Part shown: one piece after another, positions 40,116 through 48,810 of the stretch
Position numbering within the stretch: position 1 is the stretch's first letter
How the letters are laid out: the number at the start of each line of letters is the position of its first letter
The notes under the pieces: model-generated
What the model was told of the DNA's origin: nothing
The model's database searches: none
What the model saw: the letters and a program-made list of their open reading frames with translations, nothing else
Program-made: the position numbers and the translations under genes
Assembly: GCF_024345575.1 (NCBI RefSeq)
Contig: NZ_JAGQBJ010000001.1
Location: 434,001 to 498,000, forward strand
Origin: Cyanobium sp. Morenito 9A2
Lineage (GTDB): Bacteria; Cyanobacteriota; Cyanobacteriia; PCC-6307; Cyanobiaceae
DNA: 64,000 nt
Reading direction: 5' to 3'

Positions 40116-41069
40116 ATGCAGCTGCAGACCCATCTGGTGCATGCCGAAGCCGGCCGGCGGGTGGTGCTGGCGAGCGCCTGGGAGGCGGGCCAATGCCTGG
40201 GCAGCGCCCTGGGGGAGGCGACCAGCGCGGAGGAGGCGGAGGACAGGGCGATCGAGCGGCTCAGGGGGCGGATTCGGGTCCCAGGGGGACCTGGGGACCC
40301 GGGGTCAGAGCCTGAAACGCCCCCAGGCGCCGCTGTTCCCAAGCGCTCGAGCCGGCCCCCCAGCTTGCCCACCCCCCCAGGGACTTCGGTTGGTGCAGGG
40401 ACCACGACGGCCCCCGCGGGCCGGCGCTCCGGGCCAGAACCGGCGCCTGCTTCCGCCTCGCCCCTGCCGCCACGGCTCCAGAGTCCGGTGGCGACCCCGG
40501 CGTTGCCCGAGCCAGCCGATCCAGCGATCACAACTTCCGGCCCAGCGGGGGCGGGCCCTGCGGTTCCCCCTGGGGTGCTTCCCTCCCCGCCACTCCCCGC
40601 CAACGCCCTGGCCGCGGCCAGGGCCCCGGAGCCGCCCCCCGACCCCGAGGACTGGAGCGATGAGCTGGCCGGGCTGGAGTTGGAGCTGCAGCGCCTGGGC
40701 TGGGGGCGGGAGCAGGAGGCGGCCTACCTGGAGCGCGCCTTCGGACACCCCAACCGCGGCCGGCTCACCCGTTATGCCGATCTGACGGCCTACCTGGGGG
40801 TGCTGCGCCGGGCCTCAGCCGGGGCCGATCCCGCAGCCCTGCCCACCCCCCTGCGCCGCCGCGACCTGCTGGAGCAGTCGGATCTGCTGCTGGGCCAGCT
40901 CCATTGGGACGCAGCCCAGGGCCGGGCCTTCCTGGAGCGGCACTTCGCCCTCAGCAGCCGCCAGCTGCTCAGCGATGAGCAACTGCTGCACTTCAATCTG
41001 CTGCTGGAGGAAGAGGCCAGCGCCCCGGTGTCAACCTGTTCACCGCCGGCAATTCCCCCGCACCAGTGA
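40116..41069 (+). CDS. Unknown protein with proline-rich centre
   Basis: This 317-residue protein has three parts. A small N-terminal domain (MQLQTHLVHAEAGRRVVLAS, about 55 residues) is followed by a 130-residue Pro/Ala/Gly-rich linker. The C-terminal alpha-helical domain of about 120 residues begins DWSDELAGLELELQRLGWGR and ends LLEEEAS. The helical part looks like two related halves, each with a pattern of LLxQLxWDxxQGRAFLERHF. I recognise no named family. It overlaps the convergent gene at its end by about 30 bases. Confidence 0.6.
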   Translation: MQLQTHLVHAEAGRRVVLASAWEAGQCLGSALGEATSAEEAEDRAIERLRGRIRVPGGPGDPGSEPETPPGAAVPKRSSRPPSLPTPPGTSVGAGTTTAPAGRRSGPEPAPASASPLPPRLQSPVATPALPEPADPAITTSGPAGAGPAVPPGVLPSPPLPANALAAARAPEPPPDPEDWSDELAGLELELQRLGWGREQEAAYLERAFGHPNRGRLTRYADLTAYLGVLRRASAGADPAALPTPLRRRDLLEQSDLLLGQLHWDAAQGRAFLERHFALSSRQLLSDEQLLHFNLLLEEEASAPVSTCSPPAIPPHQ

Positions 41070-41864
41070 CACCCCCAGTTCCAGATTCTTCTGGTTGCTG
41101 TAGGCCTCCCGCTCCAGGAGTTGTTGGGTGGCGGAGAGCCCCGCATAGACCGGACTGCTCAGAAAGCGCTCCGTGGAGGGTTGGCTGACCACGGGCAACC
41201 CCAGGGGCTGGGGCCTCGCCCGCAGACCGCCGCTGCGGCAACTCTGGGCCACGTGGATCGACTCGTGGTTGAGAACCTTGGCGAATTCGCGGCTGCCCTT
41301 GGCGGGCACGTCGGGGCGGATACGCACGATGCCGGCCCGGGGCTCCCATTCCCCCGCGGCCCCGGCCTTGCGGGGCGGTCCGAGCACCACCAGCACCCCC
41401 CGGGAGCGCAGCTCGCCCAGAAGCGCCGTGATCGCCGCCCGTTCGCGCTCGAAACGGGGCGGGAAGCGGATCAGCAGCTTGATCTGCTCGATGCTGAGCG
41501 GGGGGTCGTCCTGGCGGCGCTTGTAGGTGTAACGGGTGCCGCCATTGGGCAGGAGCTGGGCCCTGGGGCGCCAGCCTTCATCGGCTTGATCCAGGGCGGC
41601 CATCAAGCTGCTGTCATCGGCGGGTTTGAGGGGGCGATCGCTGGGCCTGGGCTGGGCGTTGAAGGCCTGGGTGCTGGAGAAGGCTGTGATCGCTGCCGCC
41701 CCCAGGGCGGCGAACAGCGCCAGCGCCGCCAGGGCCCTGAGCGGATGGGCGCGCTTGAGCGGCTCGAGCGGCAGGCCGCAGCGAGCGCAGATCCGCAGCC
41801 CGTGGCTGTTGCGGGCGGTGTGCCTGGGTTGGGAGCGGCAGGCGGGGCAGCGGTAGGAGGTCAT
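41040..41864 (-). CDS. Membrane-anchored HExxH protein with zinc ribbon
   Basis: This 274-residue protein starts with two Cys pairs (CPACRS and ICARCGLPLEP), a zinc ribbon, then one hydrophobic helix (residues about 44-66). The outer domain contains LNHESIHVAQSC, a gluzincin-type HExxH, and a possible third ligand Glu in LEREAYSNQ. This suggests a membrane-tethered metallopeptidase. The gene at 53361 has the same HExxHxxQxC pattern. The stop of the upstream methyltransferase overlaps its start by 4 bases. Substrate is unknown. Confidence 0.65.
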   Translation of the reverse strand: MTSYRCPACRSQPRHTARNSHGLRICARCGLPLEPLKRAHPLRALAALALFAALGAAAITAFSSTQAFNAQPRPSDRPLKPADDSSLMAALDQADEGWRPRAQLLPNGGTRYTYKRRQDDPPLSIEQIKLLIRFPPRFERERAAITALLGELRSRGVLVVLGPPRKAGAAGEWEPRAGIVRIRPDVPAKGSREFAKVLNHESIHVAQSCRSGGLRARPQPLGLPVVSQPSTERFLSSPVYAGLSATQQLLEREAYSNQKNLELGVSLVRGNCRR

Positions 41865-42607
41865 GGCCGCGCTCCCTCGGCTGAAACGCCATGGGCTGTT
41901 GAGCCGGGGCGCCGCAGCAGCAGCCCCGGGGTCTCGCCCTCAAATCCCTGGTCGTAACTGGGATGAAACAGGCGGCCGCTCCAGGGGGCGGGCAGCTCCG
42001 CCAGCAGGGCTTCGACGTAAGGGTGCAGCCGCGCCGGCCGGCTCACGGTGTGGACGGGGTAGAGGCGGACCTCGCCGCGGCTCACCCGCCTCAGTTCGGC
42101 CAGGGCGCGCCGGTGCCAGGCGAGATCGAAGGGGGAATTGGCGTAGAGGCCGCCGTCCTGGAGGGGGGAGTAGCCGAAGAGCAGATGGGCCGAGAGCACC
42201 AGATCGAAGCTGCCATCGGAGAACGGCAGCTCAGGGAGGGAGGCGGCCAGGTAGGACTCGGGGTGGGCGCGCCGGTCGGAGAGAAAGGAGGCCAGGGCCC
42301 CGCGCTTGCCCCGGTGGTAGAGATCCAGATCGAAGTCAGGGCGTAGGTGATCCGCCCCGCTGGCCCGCTCGTTGTGGAGGCCGATGTCGGCGAGGGCCTG
42401 GCGCTCCAACTCTTCCGGGGGCAGGCCGTAGAGCGGATCGACGGCGATCACCTCCACCCCGTGGCGCCGGGCGAGGGCGGTGAAGGCGCCGGGGCCGCCG
42501 GGACAATCCAGCAGCCGCCTCCCCTTCAGGGCCTCCCACTCCAGGTCGAAGAACTGCAGCGCCTCCTCACCTGTGCGGCCGAAGAACACCACCTTGGCCA
42601 GATCCAT
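41861..42607 (-). CDS. Class I SAM-dependent methyltransferase
   Basis: The ATG at 42607 starts [20 protein letters not shown], giving 248 residues (ATG 42646 is an alternative). The Rossmann motif is [20 protein letters not shown], followed by VIAVDPLYG (acidic residue binding SAM ribose) and [20 protein letters not shown]. The frame is open for a further 2 kb but that is antisense to mfd. The substrate cannot be told. The gene is divergent from mfd with an 84-base gap. Confidence 0.85.
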   Translation of the reverse strand: MDLAKVVFFGRTGEEALQFFDLEWEALKGRRLLDCPGGPGAFTALARRHGVEVIAVDPLYGLPPEELERQALADIGLHNERASGADHLRPDFDLDLYHRGKRGALASFLSDRRAHPESYLAASLPELPFSDGSFDLVLSAHLLFGYSPLQDGGLYANSPFDLAWHRRALAELRRVSRGEVRLYPVHTVSRPARLHPYVEALLAELPAPWSGRLFHPSYDQGFEGETPGLLLRRPGSTAHGVSAEGARP

Positions 42608-42691
42608 GGCGCCCGCCCGCTGGTTTTGATTCTGACGGTCTCCCATCGCCAGCGAGTTGCGAAGATCGTTTCCCGATCGCCCCTTGGCCCG

Positions 42692-45600
42692 ATGCCCCTC
42701 ACCGCCCTGGTGCGCCAGCTGGAGCAGGTGCCCCTCACCGGTGAGCTGCAGGCCCGCATCGGGCGGCCCGAGCGTCTGAGTCTGCGGGGCGCCGGCCGGG
42801 CCGCCCGGGCGTTGATCAGCTCGGCCCTGGCCCGCCAGCGGCGTGCGCCGCTGCTGGTGGTGGTGCCCACCCTGGAGGAGGCGGGCCGCTGGACGGCGTT
42901 GCTGGAGCTGATGGGCTGGCCCACGGCCCAGCTCTATCCCACCAGTGAGGGCTCGCCCTACGAGCCCTTCGATCCCACCAGTGAGATCACCTGGGGGCAG
43001 CTGCAGGTGCTGGCGGAGCTGGTGGGTCCGAGCCCCTGGAAAGGGGCGATCGTCGCCACCGAACGCGCCCTGCAACCCCATCTGCCGCCACCGGAGGCGC
43101 TCGCGTCCCAGTGCCTGACCCTGGCCAAGGGGGCCACGGTTGACCTGGAAGAGCTGGGGGAGACCCTGGCGCGGCTGGGCTACGAGCGGGTGCCCACGAT
43201 CGAGCAGGAGGGCACCTGGAGCCGTCGCGGCGACATCGTCGACTTGTTTCCGGTCAGCGCCGAGCTGCCGGTGCGGCTGGAATTCTTTGGCGAGGAACTC
43301 GAGAAGCTGCGGGAGTTCGATCCCGCCAGCCAGCGCTCCCTGGATCCGATCGAGGTGGTTCGGCTGACCCCCACGGGCTACGGCCCCCTGGTGGCGGACG
43401 ACCTTCGCGAGGCGATGCCCGAGGGGCTCGAGGCGCTGCTCAGCCCCGAAGCCCTTGAGCAGTTGCTGGAGGGGGGCACCCCCGAGGGGATGCGCCGACT
43501 GATGGGCCTGGCCTGGGGGCAGCCCGCCTCGCTGCTCGATTACTTGCCCGAAGCCACGCTGATTGCGATTGATGAGCGGCGCCAGTGCCTGGCCCACGGC
43601 CAGCAATGGTTCGATCACGCCGCTGCCCACCACGGGGAGGTCCCTGAGCTGCCGCCGTTGCATCGGCCGCCGGCTGAGGCCCTGGGCGCCGCCGGCACCT
43701 TTGCGGGCTTTGATCTCTCGGAGCTGGCCGAAACCGATGGCCACGGCAATGCCTTTGATCTGGCCAGCCGGCCGGTGCCCACCCACCCCAACCAGTTCGG
43801 CCGCCTGGCGGCGCTGGTGAAGGGCTACCAAAGCGAGAAGGCGCGGGTGTGGCTGCTCTCGGCCCAGCCCTCCCGCGCCGTGGCCCTGCTGGAGGAGCAC
43901 GACTGCATCGCCCGCTTCGTGCCCAATGCCGCCGACTGGCCGGCGATCGATCGGCTGGTGGAGCAGGGCACCCCCGTGGCCCTCAAGCTCAAAGGCACTG
44001 CCGAGCTGGAGGGCCTTCAGCTGCCGGCCTGGAAGCTGGTGCTGCTCAGCGACCGGGAGTTCTTCGGCCAGCACGCCCTGGCGGCCAGTGGCTACGTGCG
44101 CCGGCGGCGCAAGGCGGCCAGCCGCACGGTGGACCCGCTCAAGATGGTGCCGGGCGATTTCGTGGTGCACCGCAACCACGGCATCGGCCGCTTCCTGAAG
44201 CTGGAAAAACTCGCCATCAGCGGAGAGTCGCGTGACTACCTGGTGGTGCAGTACGCCGATGGCACCCTGCGGGTGGCCGCCGACCAGCTGGGCAGCCTGG
44301 GGCGCTACCGCGCCAGCACCGACGCCCCGCCGGAGCTCAACCGCATGGGCGGGGTGGCCTGGGCCAAGGCCAAGGAGCGCGCCCTCAAGGCCGTGCGCAA
44401 GGTGGCCCTCGATCTGGTCAAGCTCTACGCCGAGCGCCACCAGGCGCCAGGCTTCGCCTTCCCCCCCGATGGCCCCTGGCAGAGCGAACTGGAGGATTCC
44501 TTCCCCTACGAGCCCACCCCCGATCAGCTCAAGGCGATCGTCGAGGTGAAGCGCGACATGGAGGCCGCCCAACCGATGGACCGGCTGGTGTGCGGCGATG
44601 TGGGCTTCGGCAAGACCGAGGTGGCGATCCGCTCGATCTTCAAGGCCGTCACCGCCGGCAAGCAGTGTGCCCTGCTCGCCCCCACCACCGTTCTGGCCCA
44701 GCAGCACTGGCGCACCCTTTCAGAGCGCTTCGCCCCCTACCCGCTCAAAGTGGCGCTGCTCAACCGCTTCCGCACCGCCGCCGAGCGCAGGACGATCCTC
44801 GAGGGCCTCTCGGCCGGCACGATCGATGTGGTGGTGGGCACCCATCAGTTGCTTTCCAAGGGCACCAACTTCCAGCAGCTGGGGTTGCTGGTGGTGGATG
44901 AGGAGCAGCGCTTCGGGGTGAACCAGAAGGAAAAGATCAAGGCACTCCGAAAGGACGTGGACGTGCTCACGCTCAGCGCCACACCGATCCCTCGCACCCT
45001 TTACATGAGCCTCTCGGGGGTGCGCGAGATGAGCCTGATCACCACGCCGCCACCCCTGCGGCGGCCGATCAAGACCCACCTGGCCGCCCTCGATGGCGAG
45101 GCGGTGCGCAGCGCCATCCGCCAGGAGCTCGACCGCGGCGGCCAGGTGTTCTATGTGGTGCCGCGGGTGGAGGGGATCGAGGAGGTGGCGGGCGGCTTGC
45201 GCGAGATGCTGCCGGGACTGAAGTTGCTGGTGGCCCACGGCCAGATGGCCGAAGGGGAGCTGGAGAGCGCGATGGTGGCCTTCAACGCCGGTGAAGCCGA
45301 TGTGATGCTCTGCACCACGATCATCGAGAGCGGCCTGGATATTCCCCGGGTGAACACGATCCTGGTGGAGGACGCCCACAAGTTCGGCCTGGCCCAGCTT
45401 TATCAACTGCGCGGCCGGGTGGGCCGCAGCGGCATCCAGGCCCATGCCTGGCTGTTCTATCCCGGTGAGGCCTCGCTTTCAGAAGCGGCGCGCCAGCGGT
45501 TGCGGGCGATCCAGGAATTCGCCCAACTGGGCTCCGGCTACCAGCTGGCCATGCGCGACATGGAGATCCGCGGCGTGGGCAACTTGCTCGGGGTGGAGCA

Positions 45601-46228
45601 GAGCGGCCAGATGGAGGTGATCGGCTTCGATCTCTACATGGAGATGCTGCAGGAATCGCTCGCCGAGATCCAGGGCCAGGACATCCCTGTGGTGGAGGAC
45701 ACCCAGATCGATCTGCCGATCACCGCTTTCATCCCCGCAGACTGGATCAGCGAAGGCGACGAGAAGATGGCCGCCTACCGCTCGGCGGCCGGTTGCAGCA
45801 GCAGGGGCGAACTGCTGGAACTGGCGGCCGCCTGGATCGACCGCTATGGCGCCCTGCCGTCCCCGGTGCAGGCGCTGCTGCAGCTGATGGAGCTCAAGCT
45901 GCTGGCCAGGCGCTGCGGCTTCTCGCGCCTCAGGGCCGAACAACCCAACCTGGTGCTCGAAACCCCGATGGAGGAGCCCGCCTTCCGGCTGCTGCGCCAG
46001 GGTCTGCCCACCCATCTCCATGGGCGTTTGGTGTACCAGGGCGGCTCCGGCAGCACCGCCAAGGTGCTGGCCCGGGGGCTGAGCGTGCTGAGCGCCGAGA
46101 GGCAGCTCGACACCCTGATGGAGTGGCTGCAGGCGATGGCGGAGCAGATCCCGGGCAGCGACGGGCTGAGCGAGGCCCAGCGGGGGGAGCAGGTGGCGGC
46201 GAAGAACGCGGCGGTGCTGGCGGTTTGA
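42692..46228 (+). CDS. mfd: Transcription-repair coupling factor
   Basis: Mfd removes stalled RNA polymerase and recruits UvrA. ATG 42692 gives 1178 residues, the normal size. The N-terminal UvrB-homology module (to about 350) contains [18 protein letters not shown]. It is followed by the RNA polymerase-interacting CarD-like domain ([20 protein letters not shown]), Walker [37 protein letters not shown] and [13 protein letters not shown], and a C-terminal regulatory domain. The final 23 codons are echoed at 47567-47635 in the decayed region. Confidence 0.97.
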   Translation: MPLTALVRQLEQVPLTGELQARIGRPERLSLRGAGRAARALISSALARQRRAPLLVVVPTLEEAGRWTALLELMGWPTAQLYPTSEGSPYEPFDPTSEITWGQLQVLAELVGPSPWKGAIVATERALQPHLPPPEALASQCLTLAKGATVDLEELGETLARLGYERVPTIEQEGTWSRRGDIVDLFPVSAELPVRLEFFGEELEKLREFDPASQRSLDPIEVVRLTPTGYGPLVADDLREAMPEGLEALLSPEALEQLLEGGTPEGMRRLMGLAWGQPASLLDYLPEATLIAIDERRQCLAHGQQWFDHAAAHHGEVPELPPLHRPPAEALGAAGTFAGFDLSELAETDGHGNAFDLASRPVPTHPNQFGRLAALVKGYQSEKARVWLLSAQPSRAVALLEEHDCIARFVPNAADWPAIDRLVEQGTPVALKLKGTAELEGLQLPAWKLVLLSDREFFGQHALAASGYVRRRRKAASRTVDPLKMVPGDFVVHRNHGIGRFLKLEKLAISGESRDYLVVQYADGTLRVAADQLGSLGRYRASTDAPPELNRMGGVAWAKAKERALKAVRKVALDLVKLYAERHQAPGFAFPPDGPWQSELEDSFPYEPTPDQLKAIVEVKRDMEAAQPMDRLVCGDVGFGKTEVAIRSIFKAVTAGKQCALLAPTTVLAQQHWRTLSERFAPYPLKVALLNRFRTAAERRTILEGLSAGTIDVVVGTHQLLSKGTNFQQLGLLVVDEEQRFGVNQKEKIKALRKDVDVLTLSATPIPRTLYMSLSGVREMSLITTPPPLRRPIKTHLAALDGEAVRSAIRQELDRGGQVFYVVPRVEGIEEVAGGLREMLPGLKLLVAHGQMAEGELESAMVAFNAGEADVMLCTTIIESGLDIPRVNTILVEDAHKFGLAQLYQLRGRVGRSGIQAHAWLFYPGEASLSEAARQRLRAIQEFAQLGSGYQLAMRDMEIRGVGNLLGVEQSGQMEVIGFDLYMEMLQESLAEIQGQDIPVVEDTQIDLPITAFIPADWISEGDEKMAAYRSAAGCSSRGELLELAAAWIDRYGALPSPVQALLQLMELKLLARRCGFSRLRAEQPNLVLETPMEEPAFRLLRQGLPTHLHGRLVYQGGSGSTAKVLARGLSVLSAERQLDTLMEWLQAMAEQIPGSDGLSEAQRGEQVAAKNAAVLAV

Positions 46229-46281
46229 GGAGGAAGTGGGGGCGATGCCCGTGCTCCACGAAACCCGTGTAGCTTGAGGCC

Positions 46282-46512
46282 ATGGCCAATCTCACCATCG
46301 CTCTCGATGCTGCGCTGCTACAGCGAGCTCGCGAAGCCGCCTTGAGGGAGAAGACCTCTGTGAATGCCCTGGTGCGAGATTTCCTGACCCGCTATGTGGA
46401 TGCCCGCAGTCAGCGCCTGGAGGCGTTGGCCAGTTTTGAAGCGGTCGCCGCCAGCAGCCAAGGCTTCAGCCACCAACCCTGGAGCCGAGAATCCCTCTAC
46501 GAACGCACCTGA
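46282..46512 (+). CDS. vapB: Ribbon-helix-helix antitoxin, VapB-like
   Basis: This 76-residue protein has an N-terminal strand and two helices (MANLTIALDAALLQRAREAA then KTSVNALVRDFLTRYVD) of a ribbon-helix-helix DNA-binding fold. The C-terminal part (SFEAVAASSQGFSHQPWSRE) is the likely toxin-binding tail. Its stop overlaps the vapC start, the classic antitoxin-first arrangement. It likely binds its own promoter, in the 53-base gap after mfd. Confidence 0.85.
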   Translation: MANLTIALDAALLQRAREAALREKTSVNALVRDFLTRYVDARSQRLEALASFEAVAASSQGFSHQPWSRESLYERT

Positions 46513-46952
46513 TGCGGGTGTTCGTGGATACCAACCTTTGGGTGTACCGCCTGGACCGGCGCGAGCCTGTCAAGGGTGAGCGCATCCGCCGCTGGCTCGC
46601 CGATCTGGCCGAGGACAACGACATCATCATCAGTACCCAGGTCCTGATCGAGTTGCGTGCGGTGGCGACCCGCAAACTTCGGCCTGCACTGGGCGACGCA
46701 AAGATCACGGCCCTGCTTGCCGCCATGGCTGGCTTTGAGGTGGTCAGCACGGAGCTGAATCTGGTTCTCGATGCCCATCAGTTGGCGGTGCGGCATCAGC
46801 TCAGTTGGTTTGATGCCCTGATCGCCGAGGCTACCCTCCGCAGCGGCTGCGCCGTGCTGTTCAGCGAAGACTTCACGCACGGCGTGACCATCGGTGCGCT
46901 GCAGGTGATCAACCCATTGCTTGATGGATGGCCGCCAGGCTGTGGCGCTTGA
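46512..46952 (+). CDS. vapC: PIN-domain toxin, VapC-like RNase
   Basis: This 146-residue PIN-domain ribonuclease starts RVFVDTNLWVYRLDRRE with the first active-site Asp. IISTQVLIELRAVATRKL supplies Glu, and LSWFDALIAEATLRSGCAVLFSEDF supplies the Asp pair and Glu. All four acidic positions are intact, so the toxin is probably active against RNA. It is one of two toxin-antitoxin loci at this site. The other is decayed. Confidence 0.88.
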   Translation: MRVFVDTNLWVYRLDRREPVKGERIRRWLADLAEDNDIIISTQVLIELRAVATRKLRPALGDAKITALLAAMAGFEVVSTELNLVLDAHQLAVRHQLSWFDALIAEATLRSGCAVLFSEDFTHGVTIGALQVINPLLDGWPPGCGA

Positions 46953-47181
46953 TCTCAGCGACCGTGAGGATGTAGAGGGGCGCCAACTCAAGCGGTGCGT
47001 GACCCTCCGTTCCTTGTGTCAGGGCCGAATTCAGAAGAAGACGATCAGTGATTGGCCTTAGTGGCAGACCTCTCCCCGCTGCCTGACCCTCACCGCCAGC
47101 ATCAGCAGATGGGCCGTTTGATCTGACCCTTCACTCGGTCGTCGCCAACCCGGCAACGCTTGAGGCCAGCGAGGTTGGCGC

Positions 47182-47473
47182 TTAATCCTTTGCGGCCTTG
47201 CGATCGAGCTTGCGGAGCTGCTGCGTGGCCCCAGGGATGAACTCACCCGTCCAGGACAAGGTCGTTCATGGGTTGATCTGGATGGATGGCAGGCTGGCCA
47301 GTTCGGCGCTGGAAGTCCAAGGCAGGGGCACCGAGGCAGACAGCTTCCAGGTCATCGAAGCCTTGCTCAATCGGTTCTCGCAGATCAAAGGCTTTGGTCC
47401 GGCCCGTCTCCAGGGCCAAACAACGCTCAAGTCGTCCTTCCCAGGCGGGATCCGGGCGAACGGAGGTGGCCAT
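47182..47473 (-). pseudogene. Frameshifted ORF of unknown family
   Basis: Read leftward from ATG 47473, the protein contains RLERCLALETGRTKAFDLRE and PALDFQRRTGQPAIHPDQPM, then a stop right after LVLDG at 47243. One base out of frame it continues plausibly as GEFIPGATQQLRKLDRKAAK to a stop at 47182. The total of 292 bases is one more than a multiple of three, consistent with a one-base insertion. I do not recognise the family. Confidence 0.45.
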
Positions 47474-47551
47474 GGATTCATCTGAACCGTTGCCTTCCCT
47501 CCAGCTGGCTTGGCTACCCGAGCACCAGGAACGATCACACCCCGCTCATCC

Positions 47552-47635
47552 GAGCATCCGGCGGCCGAGGGCCTGAGCGACGCCCAGCGGGCGGAGCAGG
47601 CCGTGGCCCGGAAGGCGGGGGGCTGGTGGTCTTGA
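47552..47635 (+). pseudogene. Duplicated 3' tail of mfd
   Basis: This stretch reads EHPAAEGLSDAQRAEQAVAR in frame to a TGA. The mfd end reads [20 protein letters not shown] and also ends in TGA. From GAG 47567 the first 33 bases match mfd 46160-46192 at 29 positions, and the stop is at the same distance, 69 bases. The remainder has drifted. It is only the tail, with no helicase sequence around it. Confidence 0.55.
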
Positions 47636-47639
47636 AGAG

Positions 47640-48019
47640 GAGTTGCTTGGTGAGCGGTATGGCCTCCAACCACGGCTCCTGCAGGGTCAGATCCAGGGCC
47701 GTGGCGATCCGTTCCAGCGCCATCGCCAACTGCTCTGGCGTGAGGCGCCCGAGCGGCCCATCGAGGTTGGTCCCGTCCACGGTGGTGGGATGCCAGGTCA
47801 TCGCATAGACGTGGTGCTGCAGCCCATTCGCTGGGCTGGGTTCCAACGCCACGGCCAGCAGCTGGCCCTCCAGGCGGGGATCACGGCTCAGTGGCACCAC
47901 ACCCGGCGCGTGCTGGCGCCATGGGCAGCCTCCGGCGAGATCACCAGCACCGGACGGACCTTCCTGTCGCCAAAGCTGCGGTGGCGGGGCCAGCGCTAGA
48001 GGCTCCCTCGTTCAGGCAT
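47640..48019 (-). pseudogene. Broken MazF/PemK-like toxin
   Basis: Leftward from ATG 48019 the frame reads MPERGSL, then TAG at 47998-47996, then RWPRHRSFGDRKVRPVLVIS, typical of MazF-type RNases (RPVLV-S core). A second stop lies at 47890. One frame over, the protein continues VVPLSRDPRLEGQLLAVALE and further to GPLGRLTPEQLAMALERIAT, the conserved end of this family. One nonsense and one frameshift mutation make it non-functional. It starts inside the antitoxin's last codons. Confidence 0.65.
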
Positions 48020-48253
48020 GGAGCCGCTCCAGCGCCTCGGTGCCCATCGCCTCCCCATCCGCGGTGGCTTCCTCCAGGTCACCCCCCTGGAGCTGGCTCA
48101 GATCGGCACCGGCCTGCTGGAGTTCCGCCAGGTGCCGAGGCCGCAGCCATGGACGGATCGCCTCGCTCACCGCCGCCGAGCGGTTGGTGCTGTGGGCATC
48201 GAGATCGGCCAGCAGGGCTCCTCCAGGGACAGGCTGATCGAGCCGGTGGCCAT
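48012..48253 (-). pseudogene. Broken ribbon-helix-helix antitoxin of the MazEF-like pair
   Basis: The ATG at 48253 reads MATGSISLSLEE, then, after the loss of one base near 48218, ALLADLDAHSTNRSAAVSEA and [16 protein letters not shown], ending ALERLHA with TGA at 48012. The strand-helix-helix start is a ribbon-helix-helix DNA-binding fold. The 242-base length is one short of a multiple of three. Its stop overlaps the toxin ATG, as in working toxin-antitoxin operons. Confidence 0.65.
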
Positions 48254-48333
48254 GGCCGTTGCCAGAATGGCTGCTAGTGATTCTCGGAGCCTTCAGGGCA
48301 GGACGGGCGCGCCGCTTCGATCGGGTGGGGAGT

Positions 48334-48486
48334 TCAGGCCCAGGGTTCGATCAACGCCGATCCGATCGGTGGACCCTCGCTGCTGGTGCGCGGGGCCAGG
48401 CCATCCAGCGCAAGGGAGCGGCCCAGCCCCGGCGGCATCAGCGCAGCGAAGACGTTGGTGACAAGCAGAAGCAACCGGGCCGCTCA
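48334..48486 (-). pseudogene. Coding-like C-terminal fragment
   Basis: A leftward frame of 49 residues after an in-frame stop reads LLLVTNVFAALMPPGLGRSL and then GPPIGSALIEPWA to TGA. The sequence immediately upstream also reads as protein in another frame (DLALSSSGNAQGIELDLPRH). It looks like the end of a decayed gene, but I cannot name the family and no start is evident. Confidence 0.3.
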
Positions 48487-48810
48487 AGTGACGGGGGAAC
48501 GCCATGGCGGGGCAGATCCAGCTCGATTCCCTGGGCATTGCCCGAGCTGCTGAGGGCGAGATCAGCCCGGCGCATCGGTTCGCCAGGGTGACAGGGAAGG
48601 CGGTGGCCGCAGGCGATGACCGGACCGCCTCAAGGAAGGGGAGAGCGAGTCGTTGGGTTCCGCACTTACGCCGTACCCCTTGGGCTCTTGGTAGTCGCCG
48701 CTACACGTGAATCTGAAAATACAGGGATGAAGCTGAAAGTTGCGTGAAAGCGTTAGCCAGAAGCCCCTACTCCTTCCCTATGGTCAGCTATTGCCAGCGC
48801 TCGCCCCTCC

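Larger units (their letters stand above)
46953..48810. other. Decayed accessory region without intact genes
   Basis: These 1.86 kb hold no convincing full-length gene. I see, in order: a frameshifted leftward ORF (47182-47473), a copy of the mfd tail (47552-47635), a broken MazF/PemK-like toxin and its antitoxin (47640-48253, leftward), a coding-like leftward fragment (48334-48486), and unassigned sequence leading to the promoter region of the large secreted protein. Several separate frameshifts and a stop point to long-standing decay. Confidence 0.7.

Noticed and set aside
42608-44707. Long leftward open frame opposite mfd (upstream extension of the methyltransferase)
   Set aside because: The composition (His/Gly/Gln/Arg-rich) is that of an antisense shadow in GC-rich DNA, and mfd is unambiguous on the other strand.
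46953-48810. Insertion sequence or transposase remnant as the cause of the decay
   Set aside because: No transposase-like translation, terminal inverted repeats or target duplications could be seen. The only duplicated element found is the mfd tail.
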